Shown: one piece after another, positions 16,448-25,283 of the stretch | Layout of the letters: each line of letters starts with the position of its first letter | How positions within the stretch are numbered: position 1 is the first letter of the stretch | Assembly (NCBI GenBank): GCA_035556555.1 | Contig: DATMES010000033.1 | Span: 21,401-85,400 of the forward strand | DNA length: 64,000 nucleotides | Reading direction: 5' to 3' | From: Frankiaceae bacterium | Lineage (GTDB): Bacteria > Actinomycetota > Actinomycetes > BP-191 | Notes under the pieces: model-generated | Databases searched by the model: none | Seen by the model: the letters and a program-made list of their open reading frames with translations, nothing else | What the model was told of the DNA's origin: nothing | Position numbers and translations under genes: made by a program

Positions 16448-17215
16448 ATGGACAGGAACGAGCTGCGCGCGCTGCTGACCGCGGTCGCGGCGGGCGAGGC
16501 GCCCGTCGACGACGCCGTCAGCCGCATCGCCGCGCTCCCCGCCAGCGGCTTCACCGACCTCGGCTTCGCGCGGGTGGACCAGCACCGGGGCGTACGGACC
16601 GGCGACCCTGAGGTCGTGTACGGCGCCGGCAAGACCCCCGAGCAGGTCGTGGCGATCCTGCGTTCGCTGACGGGCACACGCCCCGCGCTGGTGACGAGAG
16701 CGACCGACGAGACCGTCCGCGCCGTGACGGACGAGTGGCCCGACGCGCTGCACGAGAGCGGCTGCGTCGCGGTCGGCGCGCTGCCGCGTCCCGTCGGCAC
16801 CGTCACGGTCGTCACGGCGGGCACGAGCGACGAGCGCGTGGCGGGGGAGGCGGCGTTCGTGGCGCGGGTCTTCGGGGCCGGGGTCGAGCGGGTCAACGAC
16901 GTCGGCGTCGCCGGCATCCACCGGCTGCTCGCCGCGCAGGCGCAGCTCGACCGGGCCGACTGCCTCGTCGTCGTGGCCGGGATGGAGGGCGCGCTGCCGT
17001 CGGCGGTCGGCGGGCTGGTCGGTGTGCCCGTCGTCGCGGTGCCGACGAGCGTGGGCTACGGCGCGTCGTTCGAGGGACTCGCGGCGCTGCTCGCGATGCT
17101 CAACTCCTGCGCCCCCGGCGTGGCCGTCTGCAACATCGACAACGGCTTCGGCGCGGGCGTCTTCGCCTCGCGCGTGGCCCGTCGCGCCGGTGCTCAGCGC
17201 GAGGCCAGCGCATGA
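16448..17215 (+). CDS. larB: nickel-pincer cofactor carboxylase LarB
   Basis: 255-residue enzyme that carboxylates and hydrolyses nicotinic acid adenine dinucleotide, the first step toward the nickel-pincer nucleotide. The C-terminal AIR-carboxylase-like domain contains NDVGVAGIHRLL, and Cys228 in AVCNIDNGFGAG matches the cysteine that forms the covalent pyridinium adduct. The ATG of larC overlaps its stop (ATGA). Confidence 0.95.
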   Translation: MDRNELRALLTAVAAGEAPVDDAVSRIAALPASGFTDLGFARVDQHRGVRTGDPEVVYGAGKTPEQVVAILRSLTGTRPALVTRATDETVRAVTDEWPDALHESGCVAVGALPRPVGTVTVVTAGTSDERVAGEAAFVARVFGAGVERVNDVGVAGIHRLLAAQAQLDRADCLVVVAGMEGALPSAVGGLVGVPVVAVPTSVGYGASFEGLAALLAMLNSCAPGVAVCNIDNGFGAGVFASRVARRAGAQREASA

Positions 17216-18396
17216 CGCGAGTCGGCTGGTTCCACTGTCTCGCAGGCGCTTCCGGCGACATGATGCTCGGCGCGCTGGTCGATGCCGGCGTGCCCGTCGA
17301 AGTCATCCAGGACGCCGTCGACTCCCTCGGCGTCGAGCGCGTCGAGATCACCGTCGGCGAGGTCACCCGCCACGGGCTCGGTGCCACGAAGGTCGACGTC
17401 CGCGTGACGCGCTCGACCGTCATCCGTACGTGGCCGCACGTGAAGCAGCTCCTCGAAGGGGCGTCCCTCGCGCTGCCCGTACGGCAGCGGGCGCTGCAGG
17501 TGTTCGAACGCCTCGCGCTCGCCGAGGCGCGCATCCACCGGACGTCGCCGGACCTCGTGCACTTCCACGAGATCGGCGGGCTCGACGCGTTCGCCGACAT
17601 CGTCGGCACCGCCGCGGGGCTGCACCACCTCGGCCTCGACGCGGTGCACGCCTCGCCGGTCGCGACCGGCATGGGCATGACGCGCGGCGAGCACGGCCTC
17701 ATCCCGGTGCCGACGCCCGCGGTGCTGGAGCTGCTGCGCGGGGCTCCCGTCTACAGCGGCGGCGTGCCGTTCGAGCTCTGCACGCCGACGGGCGCGGCGC
17801 TGCTCGCCGGCGTCGTGACGACGTGGGGCGACATGCCGGAGATGGTCGTCACGGCCGTCGGCTCGGGCGCGGGCGACCGTGACCTCGAAGAGGTCCCCAA
17901 CGTCCTCCGCCTCGTCGTCGGCGACGCCGTCGCCGCCTCGAGCCAGGGCGACGCGGCGGTCGTCCTGGAGGCCAACGTCGACGACCTCGACCCGCGGCTG
18001 TGGCCCGGCGTCATCAGCGCGCTGCTCGACGCGGGCGCGTCCGACGCGTGGCTCACCCCGATCCACATGAAGAAGGGCCGCCCCGCCGTCACGGTGTCGG
18101 TGCTGACGCCGGTCGCGCACGTGGAGGCGCTGCGGCGCGTGCTGTTCCGCGAGACGTCGACCATCGGCCTGCGCGAGCGCGAGGTGACCAAGCGCTCGCT
18201 CGAACGCAGCGTCGAGACCGTCACGCTCGCCGACGGCGCGGAGATCCGCGTCAAGGTCGCGCGGCTCGACGGCGAGGTCGTCAACGCCGTGCCGGAGTTC
18301 GACGACGTCGCGGAGCTCGCCGCCAAGCTCGACCGTCCGGTCAAGGCCGTGCTCGCCGAGGCGAACGCCGCCGCCGCGGCGCTGATGTCGCCGTGA
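17212..18396 (+). CDS. larC: nickel insertase LarC
   Basis: 394-residue CTP-dependent cyclometallase that inserts nickel to finish the pincer cofactor. N-terminal GASGDMMLGALVDAGVP, the His-rich LVHFHEIGGLDAFADIVG and the C-terminal VLEANVDDLDPRLWP and MKKGRPA segments are diagnostic. It is one intact frame, unlike species where larC is split by a programmed frameshift. larE and any Lar-dependent enzyme are absent from this window. Confidence 0.96.
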   Translation: MTRVGWFHCLAGASGDMMLGALVDAGVPVEVIQDAVDSLGVERVEITVGEVTRHGLGATKVDVRVTRSTVIRTWPHVKQLLEGASLALPVRQRALQVFERLALAEARIHRTSPDLVHFHEIGGLDAFADIVGTAAGLHHLGLDAVHASPVATGMGMTRGEHGLIPVPTPAVLELLRGAPVYSGGVPFELCTPTGAALLAGVVTTWGDMPEMVVTAVGSGAGDRDLEEVPNVLRLVVGDAVAASSQGDAAVVLEANVDDLDPRLWPGVISALLDAGASDAWLTPIHMKKGRPAVTVSVLTPVAHVEALRRVLFRETSTIGLREREVTKRSLERSVETVTLADGAEIRVKVARLDGEVVNAVPEFDDVAELAAKLDRPVKAVLAEANAAAAALMSP

Positions 18397-18989
18397 ACCC
18401 CGCCTGGCTCACGACGGCCGTCACCGCGGCGCTGTCCGCGGTGCTGTCCTCCGGCGTCACGGCGGCGTACCTGCGCGCCGGCGAGCCCGACGTCCTCGCG
18501 GTGGACCCGCCGCGAGCGGTGACGCCGGAGCAGCAGAGCCTGGCGGCGCTGCTCGTCGCGCCGGCCGCGCCGTACCGCCCGGTCAACGCCGGCGCCCCTG
18601 TCGACGCGAAGGAGCTCGGTGCCGACGGGCTGGAGTCGCTGGGGTTCCGGCGCGGGTGGTCGCGGACGTGGCGTACGGCCGACAAGGACCGCGTGGACTC
18701 GTTCGTGCTGGAGTTCGAGGCGGAGTCGGGCGCGCGGTCGTACGCGCAGGGCATCGGCCGGGTCGCGCGGCTGCTGGCCGAGCCGGAGCCGTTCACCGTG
18801 ACGGGTGTCCCTGGCAGCAGCGGCCTCGCCGACACCGTGAAGGACCGCGACGGCAACTACGCGCAGGTCGTCGTCATGCACAGCGGCGCGCGGGCCGTGC
18901 TGCTCGTCTTCGCGAACGACTCCGCAAGGCCCGGCTCCGACGTCCTCACGCTCGCGCAGCGGCAGTGGGCCGCGCTGTCCGCGACGTAG
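18393..18989 (+). CDS. membrane-anchored protein coupled to larC
   Basis: 198 residues; the GTG start overlaps the larC stop. A weak N-terminal hydrophobic anchor (about 5-27) precedes a soluble domain with repeated Trp/Arg-rich and Val-rich strands (RGWSRTWRTADKDRVDSF, VVVMHSGARAVLLVF). Similar domains occur in actinobacterial lipoproteins of unknown role. Its TAG stop is made by the left end of a family C repeat. Function unknown. Confidence 0.7.
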   Translation: MNPAWLTTAVTAALSAVLSSGVTAAYLRAGEPDVLAVDPPRAVTPEQQSLAALLVAPAAPYRPVNAGAPVDAKELGADGLESLGFRRGWSRTWRTADKDRVDSFVLEFEAESGARSYAQGIGRVARLLAEPEPFTVTGVPGSSGLADTVKDRDGNYAQVVVMHSGARAVLLVFANDSARPGSDVLTLAQRQWAALSAT

Positions 18990-19043
18990 GGCCTGTCTCT
19001 CGAATCGGATCGCCTGCTGCGCGCGGCCGAGACGCACGCCCTA
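18987..19043. repeat. repeat family C, copy 2 (TA-flanked inverted repeat)
   Basis: GGGCCTGTCTC (18989-18999) faces an inverted, slightly longer arm GAGACGCACGCCC (19029-19041). TA flanks both sides (18987-18988 and 19042-19043). It is a diverged copy of 7552-7615. As there, the stop codon of the adjacent gene (TAG, 18987-18989) is part of the element. Confidence 0.6.
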
Positions 19044-19054
19044 GGCTTCGACGC

Positions 19055-19780
19055 GTGCGCCTGCTCGCCGTGGGACTGCTGCTGATGGCGGGCTGCACCG
19101 AGCCCGCGCCGCGCGCCACGCCGACGCCCGCGCCGCCCTCGCCGACGACCGTCGCGCCCACGACGGCGGCGCCGACGACACCTCCGCCGACGACACGCCC
19201 GCCGCTCACGCCGTCGCCCAGGTTCGGCACGAAGAAGCCGCCGCCGCCCCCGAGCTTCGACTACGTGTTCCCTGTCGCGGGCTGCACGGCGACGTACGGC
19301 CGCGCGCACCACGACTACCCGGCGACCGACATCTTCGCCAGGGCCGGCTGCGCGTACGTCTCGCCGGTCACTGGGCGGGTCGACGAGGTGTCGTACCGCG
19401 ACGACTGGAACGCCACCACCAACAGAGGCGCGCAGCGCGGCGGGCTGTTCGTGTCGGTCGTCGGCGTGGACGGCGTGCGCTACTACGGGTCCCACCTGAA
19501 GCGCGTCGCGCCCGGCATCAGGCCCGGCGTGCGCGTCGAGGCGGGCACCCGGCTCGGCGACCTCGGCACGTCGGGCTCCGCGCGCGGCACCGCGCCGCAC
19601 CTGCACTTCGGCATCTCGTGGCCGACCCGCGCGGGCGTGTGGTGGGTACGCCGCGGCGAGGTCCACCCGTGGCCGTACCTCGACTCGTGGCGGGCGGGAG
19701 GTAACAAGTCGCCGGGCGCCGAGGTACGCGGGCAGCGGTACAGGGAGGGCACCGTGCCGCCGTGCCCGGCGTACTGCTGA
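19055..19780 (+). CDS. M23-family lipoprotein endopeptidase
   Basis: 241 residues. GTG start; lipobox LLMAGC puts the lipidated cysteine at 14. A long Thr/Pro linker (about 20-70) spans the wall. The LytM-type catalytic domain has the actinobacterial zinc motif YGRAHHDYPATDIF and the second-site HLHFG. It likely cuts peptidoglycan cross-bridges or is a divisome activator. The stop overlaps the next ATG (TGATG). Confidence 0.88.
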   Translation: MRLLAVGLLLMAGCTEPAPRATPTPAPPSPTTVAPTTAAPTTPPPTTRPPLTPSPRFGTKKPPPPPSFDYVFPVAGCTATYGRAHHDYPATDIFARAGCAYVSPVTGRVDEVSYRDDWNATTNRGAQRGGLFVSVVGVDGVRYYGSHLKRVAPGIRPGVRVEAGTRLGDLGTSGSARGTAPHLHFGISWPTRAGVWWVRRGEVHPWPYLDSWRAGGNKSPGAEVRGQRYREGTVPPCPAYC

Positions 19781-20877
19781 TGCGCCCGGCGGAGTTCGTC
19801 CTCGGGCTGGTCCTCGTGCTGGCGACGTGGCTGAGCGTCCTGCGCACCCTCGTCGTCCCGCGCGGGCTCGCCTCGCGCCTGACGGCGGCGGTCACGTGGC
19901 TGGTGCGGGTGGCGTTCGACGGGGTGGCGTCGCGCTTCTCGTCGTACGAGCGCAAGGACGCGATCCTCGTCGGCGCGGGACCCATGACGCTCGTGGCGCT
20001 GCTGGCGGCGTGGGTGGTGCTGTTCCTCGGCGGCTTCTCGCTGATGTTCCTCGGCGCCAACGCCCAGGGGTACACGCAGGCGCTGCGCGAGGCCGGCGCG
20101 TCGCTGTTCACCCTCGGGAACGTCTCGACGCCGCGACTGCTGCCCACGGTCGTCGGCTTCTTCGCGGCGGGGACGGGCCTCGTCGTCGTCGCGCTGCAGA
20201 TCGCGTACCTGCCGACGCTGTACGCGGCGTTCAACCGCCGCGAGACGCTCGTCACGACGCTGCAGAGCAGGGCGGGCTCCCCCGCGTGGGGACCCGAGGT
20301 GCTCGCCAGGCACCAGATCGTGCAGACGCTCGACAACCTGCCGGCGTTCTACGCCGAGTGGGAGCGGTGGGCCGCCGACGTCGCCGAGAGCCACGTCAAC
20401 TACCCGGTGCTCATGTCGTTCCGCTCGCCCGACCCGTTGCGGTCGTGGATCGTCGGCCTGCTCGCGGTGCTCGACTCGGCCGCGCTGCACCTCGCGCTGA
20501 ACCCGTCGTCGCGGCAGAGCGAGGCGCGCCTGTGCCTGCGGATGGGGTTCACCAGCCTGCGGCACCTCTGCGGCGCCGTCGGCATCCGCTACGACGACGA
20601 CCCGCGTCCCGACGCGCCGCTGCGGCTGACGTACGAGGACTTCCTCGTCGGCATCGCGCGGCTGGAGACCGCCGGCTACCCGATGGAGCGCACGCCCGAC
20701 GAGGCGTGGCCGCACTTCCGCGGCTGGCGGGTCAACTACGAGGAACAGGCGTACGCGCTCGCGCGCTTCGTGGAGGCCGTGCCCGCGATCTGGGCGGGGC
20801 CGCGCCGTGGCTCACCCGAGGCGATGCTGCCCGTCCGCCCGCCCAACAGGCAGCCCGAGACACCGGACGTGAGCTGA
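19780..20877 (+). CDS. multi-pass membrane protein, channel-like
   Basis: 365 residues. Three hydrophobic segments in the first ~155 residues (near 5-25, 65-90 and 120-145) precede a long cytosolic helical domain. The segment LFTLGNVSTP between helices resembles a two-helix ion-channel pore region, and conserved actinobacterial relatives are annotated only as membrane proteins. Translation is coupled to the M23 gene. Function is a guess. Confidence 0.7.
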   Translation: MRPAEFVLGLVLVLATWLSVLRTLVVPRGLASRLTAAVTWLVRVAFDGVASRFSSYERKDAILVGAGPMTLVALLAAWVVLFLGGFSLMFLGANAQGYTQALREAGASLFTLGNVSTPRLLPTVVGFFAAGTGLVVVALQIAYLPTLYAAFNRRETLVTTLQSRAGSPAWGPEVLARHQIVQTLDNLPAFYAEWERWAADVAESHVNYPVLMSFRSPDPLRSWIVGLLAVLDSAALHLALNPSSRQSEARLCLRMGFTSLRHLCGAVGIRYDDDPRPDAPLRLTYEDFLVGIARLETAGYPMERTPDEAWPHFRGWRVNYEEQAYALARFVEAVPAIWAGPRRGSPEAMLPVRPPNRQPETPDVS

Positions 20878-20896
20878 CGCCTGCGCGTCACCCACC

Positions 20897-20948
20897 CGTT
20901 CTCTGCAGCTCAGGCGCCGGTCTCGCGCGTGGTGATCTTCGAAGAAGG
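20897..20948 (+). repeat. repeat family B, copy 2 (52-bp palindromic repeat)
   Basis: Same length and orientation as copy 1: CGTTCTCTGCAG at the left, GGTCTCGCGCGTGGTGATC in the centre and TCGAAGAAGG at the right. It lies between two convergent genes, 20 bases after one stop and 17 before the other. Confidence 0.82.
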
Positions 20949-20965
20949 GCGCGGAGCCGGGCAGG

Positions 20966-21454
20966 CTAGACCGAGGCGAGGAACGACACGGCGCCGATGG
21001 GGCGGCGGTCGTTGTCGTGGATCGGCGCGGCGACGGCGTCGAGCATCCGGCGCCCGCCGTCGGGGAGGCGGACGCGCATCATGCCGCGGCTCAACGAGTT
21101 CTCGCGGACCGCGATGAGCGGCGGGATGCGCCGCGCCGCGCCGCGCGCCTCCTGCGCGCCGTCGGTGAAGTCGATGAGGTTGAGAACGTCGTCGAGCGGC
21201 CTGCCGATGAGGCCGGTCGCCGCGGTGCCGAGCAGCTCGGCGGCCGTGGGGGAGAGGCCGGCGACCGTACCCCCGGCGTCCACGACGAGGCAGGCGTCGA
21301 GCGACGCGCGCGCGGCGGACACCCAGTGCGCGAGCGCGTCGATGCCGTCGTCGTCGCCGTTCAGCGGCGCGTTCGACACCACGTCGTCGGGCACACCGCA
21401 GACCGCGTGCTCGGCAGACGGGAGCGCACGGACCGGCACCAGGATGTAACGCAA
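20966..21454 (-). CDS. PAS-domain protein
   Basis: 162 residues with a PAS sensor domain at about 45-160: DACLVVDAGGTVAGLSPTAA, then LIGRPLDDVLNLIDF and the closing strand RPIGAVSFLA. No output domain follows, so it probably signals by protein contact. TTG at 21454 is preferred because GGAAG lies 8 bases upstream; an in-frame GTG at 21472 is the alternative. A hairpin lies in its leader. Ligand unknown. Confidence 0.7.
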   Translation of the reverse strand: MRYILVPVRALPSAEHAVCGVPDDVVSNAPLNGDDDGIDALAHWVSAARASLDACLVVDAGGTVAGLSPTAAELLGTAATGLIGRPLDDVLNLIDFTDGAQEARGAARRIPPLIAVRENSLSRGMMRVRLPDGGRRMLDAVAAPIHDNDRRPIGAVSFLASV

Positions 21455-21487
21455 GGAGTGGACTTCCCCCACCAGTAAAGGGACCGG

Positions 21488-21508
21488 CCTCCCGGGATGG
21501 CCGGGAGG
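21488..21508. other. hairpin in divergent leader
   Basis: Perfect 8-bp stem CCTCCCGG (21488-21495) and CCGGGAGG (21501-21508) around GATGG. Further imperfect pairing (GGTAGC with GCTAC) extends to about 21540. It could be a leader structure or attenuator for the PAS gene. No known riboswitch class is recognised. Confidence 0.45.
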
Positions 21509-21633
21509 GGAGGTAGCAAGAACAGACTTCGCGGCTACTCCCGCGACTCCTCCCAGCAGGGGACAACGCGCGTCCGACGAATCCCTCTCGCAACCGTTCC
21601 GTCCGGCCCTCACCAGCGACGAAGGGGTCTGCC

Positions 21634-24144
21634 TTGCGCCCAGGCGCTCGCCGCGCCGTGGCCGCGCTCGCCTGCGCCGCCGCGCTCGCCGCCGCCCTCG
21701 GCGTGGACGCCGCCCCCGCGGATCGCCGCGTCGGCCGCCGTCCCGACGGCTCCGTCGTGCTGCCCACGAACCAGGAGATCCACCCGGCCGGCGTGCAGGT
21801 CGAGTTCCCCGGGCGGGCCAACGCCGTCGCGATCAGGCCCGACGGACGCACCGCCACTGTGCTCACCGACAAGGACACGGCGCTCACCGTCGTGGACCTC
21901 GCGGCGGGGACCGTGCTGCAACGGCTCGACCCCGAGCAGGGCCTCGCGGCGTACACCGGGATCGTCTACGCGCCCGACGGACGCAAGCTCTACGCGTCCA
22001 CCAAGCGCGGCGTCGTCGTCGCCGGCGTGGCGCCCGACGGGACGCTGACGTTCGCCGGGCTCGTCGCGACGCGCTCGACGCCGGGCGGGCTGGCGTTGTC
22101 CCGCGACGGGCGGCTCCTCTACGCCACGCTGACCGAGGAGAACGCGCTCGCGGTCATCAACCCCGCGACGCGCAAGGTCCGCACGACGGTCGCGGTGGGC
22201 AACGCGCCGCACTCCGTCGTGATCGCCGGCGCGTACGCCGTCGTCTCCAACCGCGGCGGCCGCCGCGCCCGCCCCGGCGACCCCACGAACATCAGCGCCG
22301 GCACCGCGATCGTCGCCGACAGGTCGTCGGGTGCCGCGACCACGGGCACGGTCTCGCTCGTCAGCCTGCGCGCGCTGCGTACGGTCGCGTCGGTCCGGGT
22401 GGGGCTCAGCCCCGCGGGCATGGCGGTGCGCGGCACGCGGGTCTTCGTCGCCAACGCCAACAGCGACACCGTCTCCGTGGTCGACGTACGCCGTCGCGCG
22501 CTGGAGGCCAACCTGCCGGTGCGGCCGTTCGCGGGGGCGCCGTTCGGGTCGTCGCCGAACGCCGTGGCCGTGCTCGACAGCCGGCGCATCGCGGTCACGC
22601 TCGGCCGCAACAACGCCGTCGCCGTCCTGCGCTGGCACCGGCGCGGTGCACCCGCCGTGGTCGAGGGGCTGCTGCCGACCGGCTGGTACCCGTCGGACGT
22701 CGTCGTCGAGCCGCTCGGCCGGCGGCTCGTCGTCGCCAACGACAAGGGCGTCGGCGCGGTCACGTCCGACGCGAGCCAGGCGCTGGTCGGCATCGGCGCC
22801 GGCGGCGTCAACGTCAAGGACACCCGCGGCAGCCTGTCGGTCATGCCGTGGCCGACGCCGGAGGCGCTGACGGCGGGCACCGCGGCGGTGCGCACCGCCA
22901 ACCACTGGGACACGCTGCCGCGCCCTCAGAAGCCGAACCCCAGCGCCCCGCCGAAGGCCGTGCCGTACGTCGCCGGCGAGCCGAGCCTCATCAAGCACGT
23001 GTTCCTCGTCATCAAGGAGAACAGGACGTACGACCAGCTCCTCGGCGACGACCCGCGCGGCAACGGCGACCCGACCAAGGTCCACTTCGGCGCGAACGTC
23101 TCGCCCAACCACCACAAGCTCGCCACCGAGTACCCGCTGCTCGACAACTTCTACGTCAACGGCAGCGTCTCCGCGGACGGCCACCAGTGGCTGGTGCAGT
23201 CGTTCGTGACGGACTACCTCGAGGAGTCGTACGGCGACTGGAGCCGCGGCTACCCGTACGACGGCGGCGACGCGCTGGCGTACGCGCCGACGCCGTTCCT
23301 CTGGGAGCACGCCAAGCGCTACGGCAGGACGGTCAAGGTCTACGGCGAGTTCGCGAACGCGACGGACAAGTCCGGCACGCGCTCCGACATCCCGTCACTG
23401 GACCGGGTGCTCGTCCGGAAGTACCCGCGCTTCGACCTGCGGATCAGGGACTCGGTGCGCGCCGACGTCTTCGCCGCCGAGTTCGCGAAGCAGGTCGCGA
23501 CCAACACGGTCCCCAACCTGTCGATCATCCAGCTGCCGATGGACCACACCCACGGCCTCAAGCCGGGCGCGCCCGACCCCAGGGGTGACGTCGCCGACAA
23601 CGACCTCGCGTTCGGCCGGATCGTCGAGACGATCAGCAAGTCGCCGATCTGGGACAAGAGCGCGGTCTTCGCCGTCGAGGACGACGCGCAGTCCGGGCTC
23701 GACCACGTCGACGGGCACCGGACGGCGGCGTTCGTCGTCAGCCCGTACGCCCGCCGCGGGCTCGTCGACAGCACGTACTACACGCAGGTCGACATGGTCC
23801 GCACCATCGAGCAGATCCTCGGCCTGCCGCCGATGAACCAGGTGGACCTGCTCGCGACCCCGATGCGCAACGTGTTCACCGACAACCCGATGACGACGGA
23901 GTACGACCCGGTGCAGCCGGTCGTGCCACCGGCGGTCAACCCGCCGCTGTCCGCGCTGTCGGGGCTGCCGCTGCTGTGGGCGAAGGCGTGCGACGAGATC
24001 GACTTCTCGGTCCCCGACTCCGCGCCCGACCAGCTGCTCAACCGCGCGATCTGGTACGGCGTGCACGGCTTCGTGCCGTACCCCGGCGACCCGCGCGTCC
24101 TCACGCCCGACGAGGCGCTGGCGCTCGAGGTGGACGAGGACTAG
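21634..24144 (+). CDS. YncE-like beta-propeller fused to phosphoesterase
   Basis: 836 residues, TTG start with GAAGGGG upstream. A signal peptide precedes a seven-bladed YncE-like propeller (about 40-430; repeated ALSRDGRLLYAT and VFVANANSDTVSVVD units). The second half is a phosphoesterase of the PLC/acid-phosphatase type (PF04185-like): HVFLVIKENRTYDQLLGD, a DHTHG turn and AVEDDAQSGLDHVDGHR, which are metal-site segments. It acts outside the cell, probably on phosphate esters. Substrate unknown. Confidence 0.88.
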   Translation: MRPGARRAVAALACAAALAAALGVDAAPADRRVGRRPDGSVVLPTNQEIHPAGVQVEFPGRANAVAIRPDGRTATVLTDKDTALTVVDLAAGTVLQRLDPEQGLAAYTGIVYAPDGRKLYASTKRGVVVAGVAPDGTLTFAGLVATRSTPGGLALSRDGRLLYATLTEENALAVINPATRKVRTTVAVGNAPHSVVIAGAYAVVSNRGGRRARPGDPTNISAGTAIVADRSSGAATTGTVSLVSLRALRTVASVRVGLSPAGMAVRGTRVFVANANSDTVSVVDVRRRALEANLPVRPFAGAPFGSSPNAVAVLDSRRIAVTLGRNNAVAVLRWHRRGAPAVVEGLLPTGWYPSDVVVEPLGRRLVVANDKGVGAVTSDASQALVGIGAGGVNVKDTRGSLSVMPWPTPEALTAGTAAVRTANHWDTLPRPQKPNPSAPPKAVPYVAGEPSLIKHVFLVIKENRTYDQLLGDDPRGNGDPTKVHFGANVSPNHHKLATEYPLLDNFYVNGSVSADGHQWLVQSFVTDYLEESYGDWSRGYPYDGGDALAYAPTPFLWEHAKRYGRTVKVYGEFANATDKSGTRSDIPSLDRVLVRKYPRFDLRIRDSVRADVFAAEFAKQVATNTVPNLSIIQLPMDHTHGLKPGAPDPRGDVADNDLAFGRIVETISKSPIWDKSAVFAVEDDAQSGLDHVDGHRTAAFVVSPYARRGLVDSTYYTQVDMVRTIEQILGLPPMNQVDLLATPMRNVFTDNPMTTEYDPVQPVVPPAVNPPLSALSGLPLLWAKACDEIDFSVPDSAPDQLLNRAIWYGVHGFVPYPGDPRVLTPDEALALEVDED

Positions 24145-24662
24145 GCCGGCTCGGGGGGCGTCTCGCCGAGCGTCGCGAGCAGCGCGATCGCGAGGTTGGG
24201 CACGAGGTCCGGCGCGGCCAGCAGGTCGTCCTCCGCGCCCTCGCGGCCGCGGATGCGCAGCACCGACGCGCGCTCGCCGCCGCGCAGCACGCCGACGACG
24301 AGGCGTACGTCGCGCGCGTCCGGATGCGCTGTCGCCCACGCCTCCTCGTCGACCTCGGCGGGGCGCTCCTGGGCGGCGCCGTCGGGGAGCATGACGACCT
24401 CGTTGACGAGCGCGCAGCCGGCCACCGACTCGGGCCACTCGATGCCGGAGAGGAACTCCGCCACGTCGGTCTCGATCGGCTCCTGCTCGACCGGCGTCAG
24501 ACCCTCGGGGTCGCTGTCCTCGAGCAGGTCGGCGAGCGCGGGCTCGTTGGCCTGGAGGTGGCCGGTCTCGACGAGCGCGTACAGCTTCGGCGGCTGGTCC
24601 CAGCCGCTCTCGGCGAGCTGGCGTTCGATCTCGGTCACGGTCGCTGGCAGGTCGTACGGCAT
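24141..24662 (-). CDS. PPA1309-family protein
   Basis: 173-residue cytosolic protein of an actinobacteria-restricted family. Typical segments are PPKLYALVETGHLQANEP, WPESVAGCALVNEVVMLP and DVRLVVGVLRGGERASVLR. The family has no known activity. Its 3' end overlaps the convergent phosphoesterase gene by 4 bases. Confidence 0.85.
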   Translation of the reverse strand: MPYDLPATVTEIERQLAESGWDQPPKLYALVETGHLQANEPALADLLEDSDPEGLTPVEQEPIETDVAEFLSGIEWPESVAGCALVNEVVMLPDGAAQERPAEVDEEAWATAHPDARDVRLVVGVLRGGERASVLRIRGREGAEDDLLAAPDLVPNLAIALLATLGETPPEPA

Positions 24663-24692
24663 GCGCCCATCCTGCCCGGGGAGGATGGGGGG

Positions 24693-25283
24693 ATGCGCGT
24701 TGGTGTGTCGCTCGCGACGTTCGCCGTCGTCTTCCCGGCCGAGCTGCCGGACAAGACGACGCTCGCGTCGCTGGTGCTCGCCGCGCGGTACCGGCCGGGT
24801 CCGGTGTGGGCGGGCGCGGCGGCGGCGTTCTTCGTGCAGTGCGCGCTGGCCGTGACGGTCGGCGGCTTCCTCGCGCTGCTGCCGGATCGTGTGGTGTCGG
24901 GAGTGGCGGCGCTGCTCTTCTTCGTCGGTGCGTGGCTCGCCTTTCGCGGCGCGGGCGACGAGCCGGAGGCGGTCGGGGAGACGGGTGTCGCGACGTCGGC
25001 GAGGCGGATCGCGGCGGTGGCGTTCGGGGCGCTGTTCCTCGCGGAGTTCGGCGACTTCACGCAGCTCGCGACGGCATCGCTCGCGGGGCGCTACGAGGCG
25101 CCGCTGGAGGTCTTCGTCGGCGCCTGGCTGGCGCTCGTGTGCGTGTCGGGGCTGGCGGCGTTCACCGGGCGCGGGCTGCTGCGCGTGGTGCCGTTGCGCG
25201 CGGTGCGGCTCGTCGCGGCGGCGCTGTTCGCGGCGGTCGCGGTGCTATCGGTCGTGGACGTGCTCCGCGACCCAGGCGCGTAG
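24693..25283 (+). CDS. GDT1/TMEM165-family cation transporter
   Basis: 196-residue, six-helix membrane protein of the UPF0016 family, which exports manganese or calcium. Both inverted-repeat signatures are present: ELPDKT near residue 16 and EFGDFTQ near 117. The second normally reads ExGDKT or ExGDRT, so the basic residue is replaced by Phe here. The end overlaps the convergent kinase gene by 39 bases. Confidence 0.88.
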   Translation: MRVGVSLATFAVVFPAELPDKTTLASLVLAARYRPGPVWAGAAAAFFVQCALAVTVGGFLALLPDRVVSGVAALLFFVGAWLAFRGAGDEPEAVGETGVATSARRIAAVAFGALFLAEFGDFTQLATASLAGRYEAPLEVFVGAWLALVCVSGLAAFTGRGLLRVVPLRAVRLVAAALFAAVAVLSVVDVLRDPGA

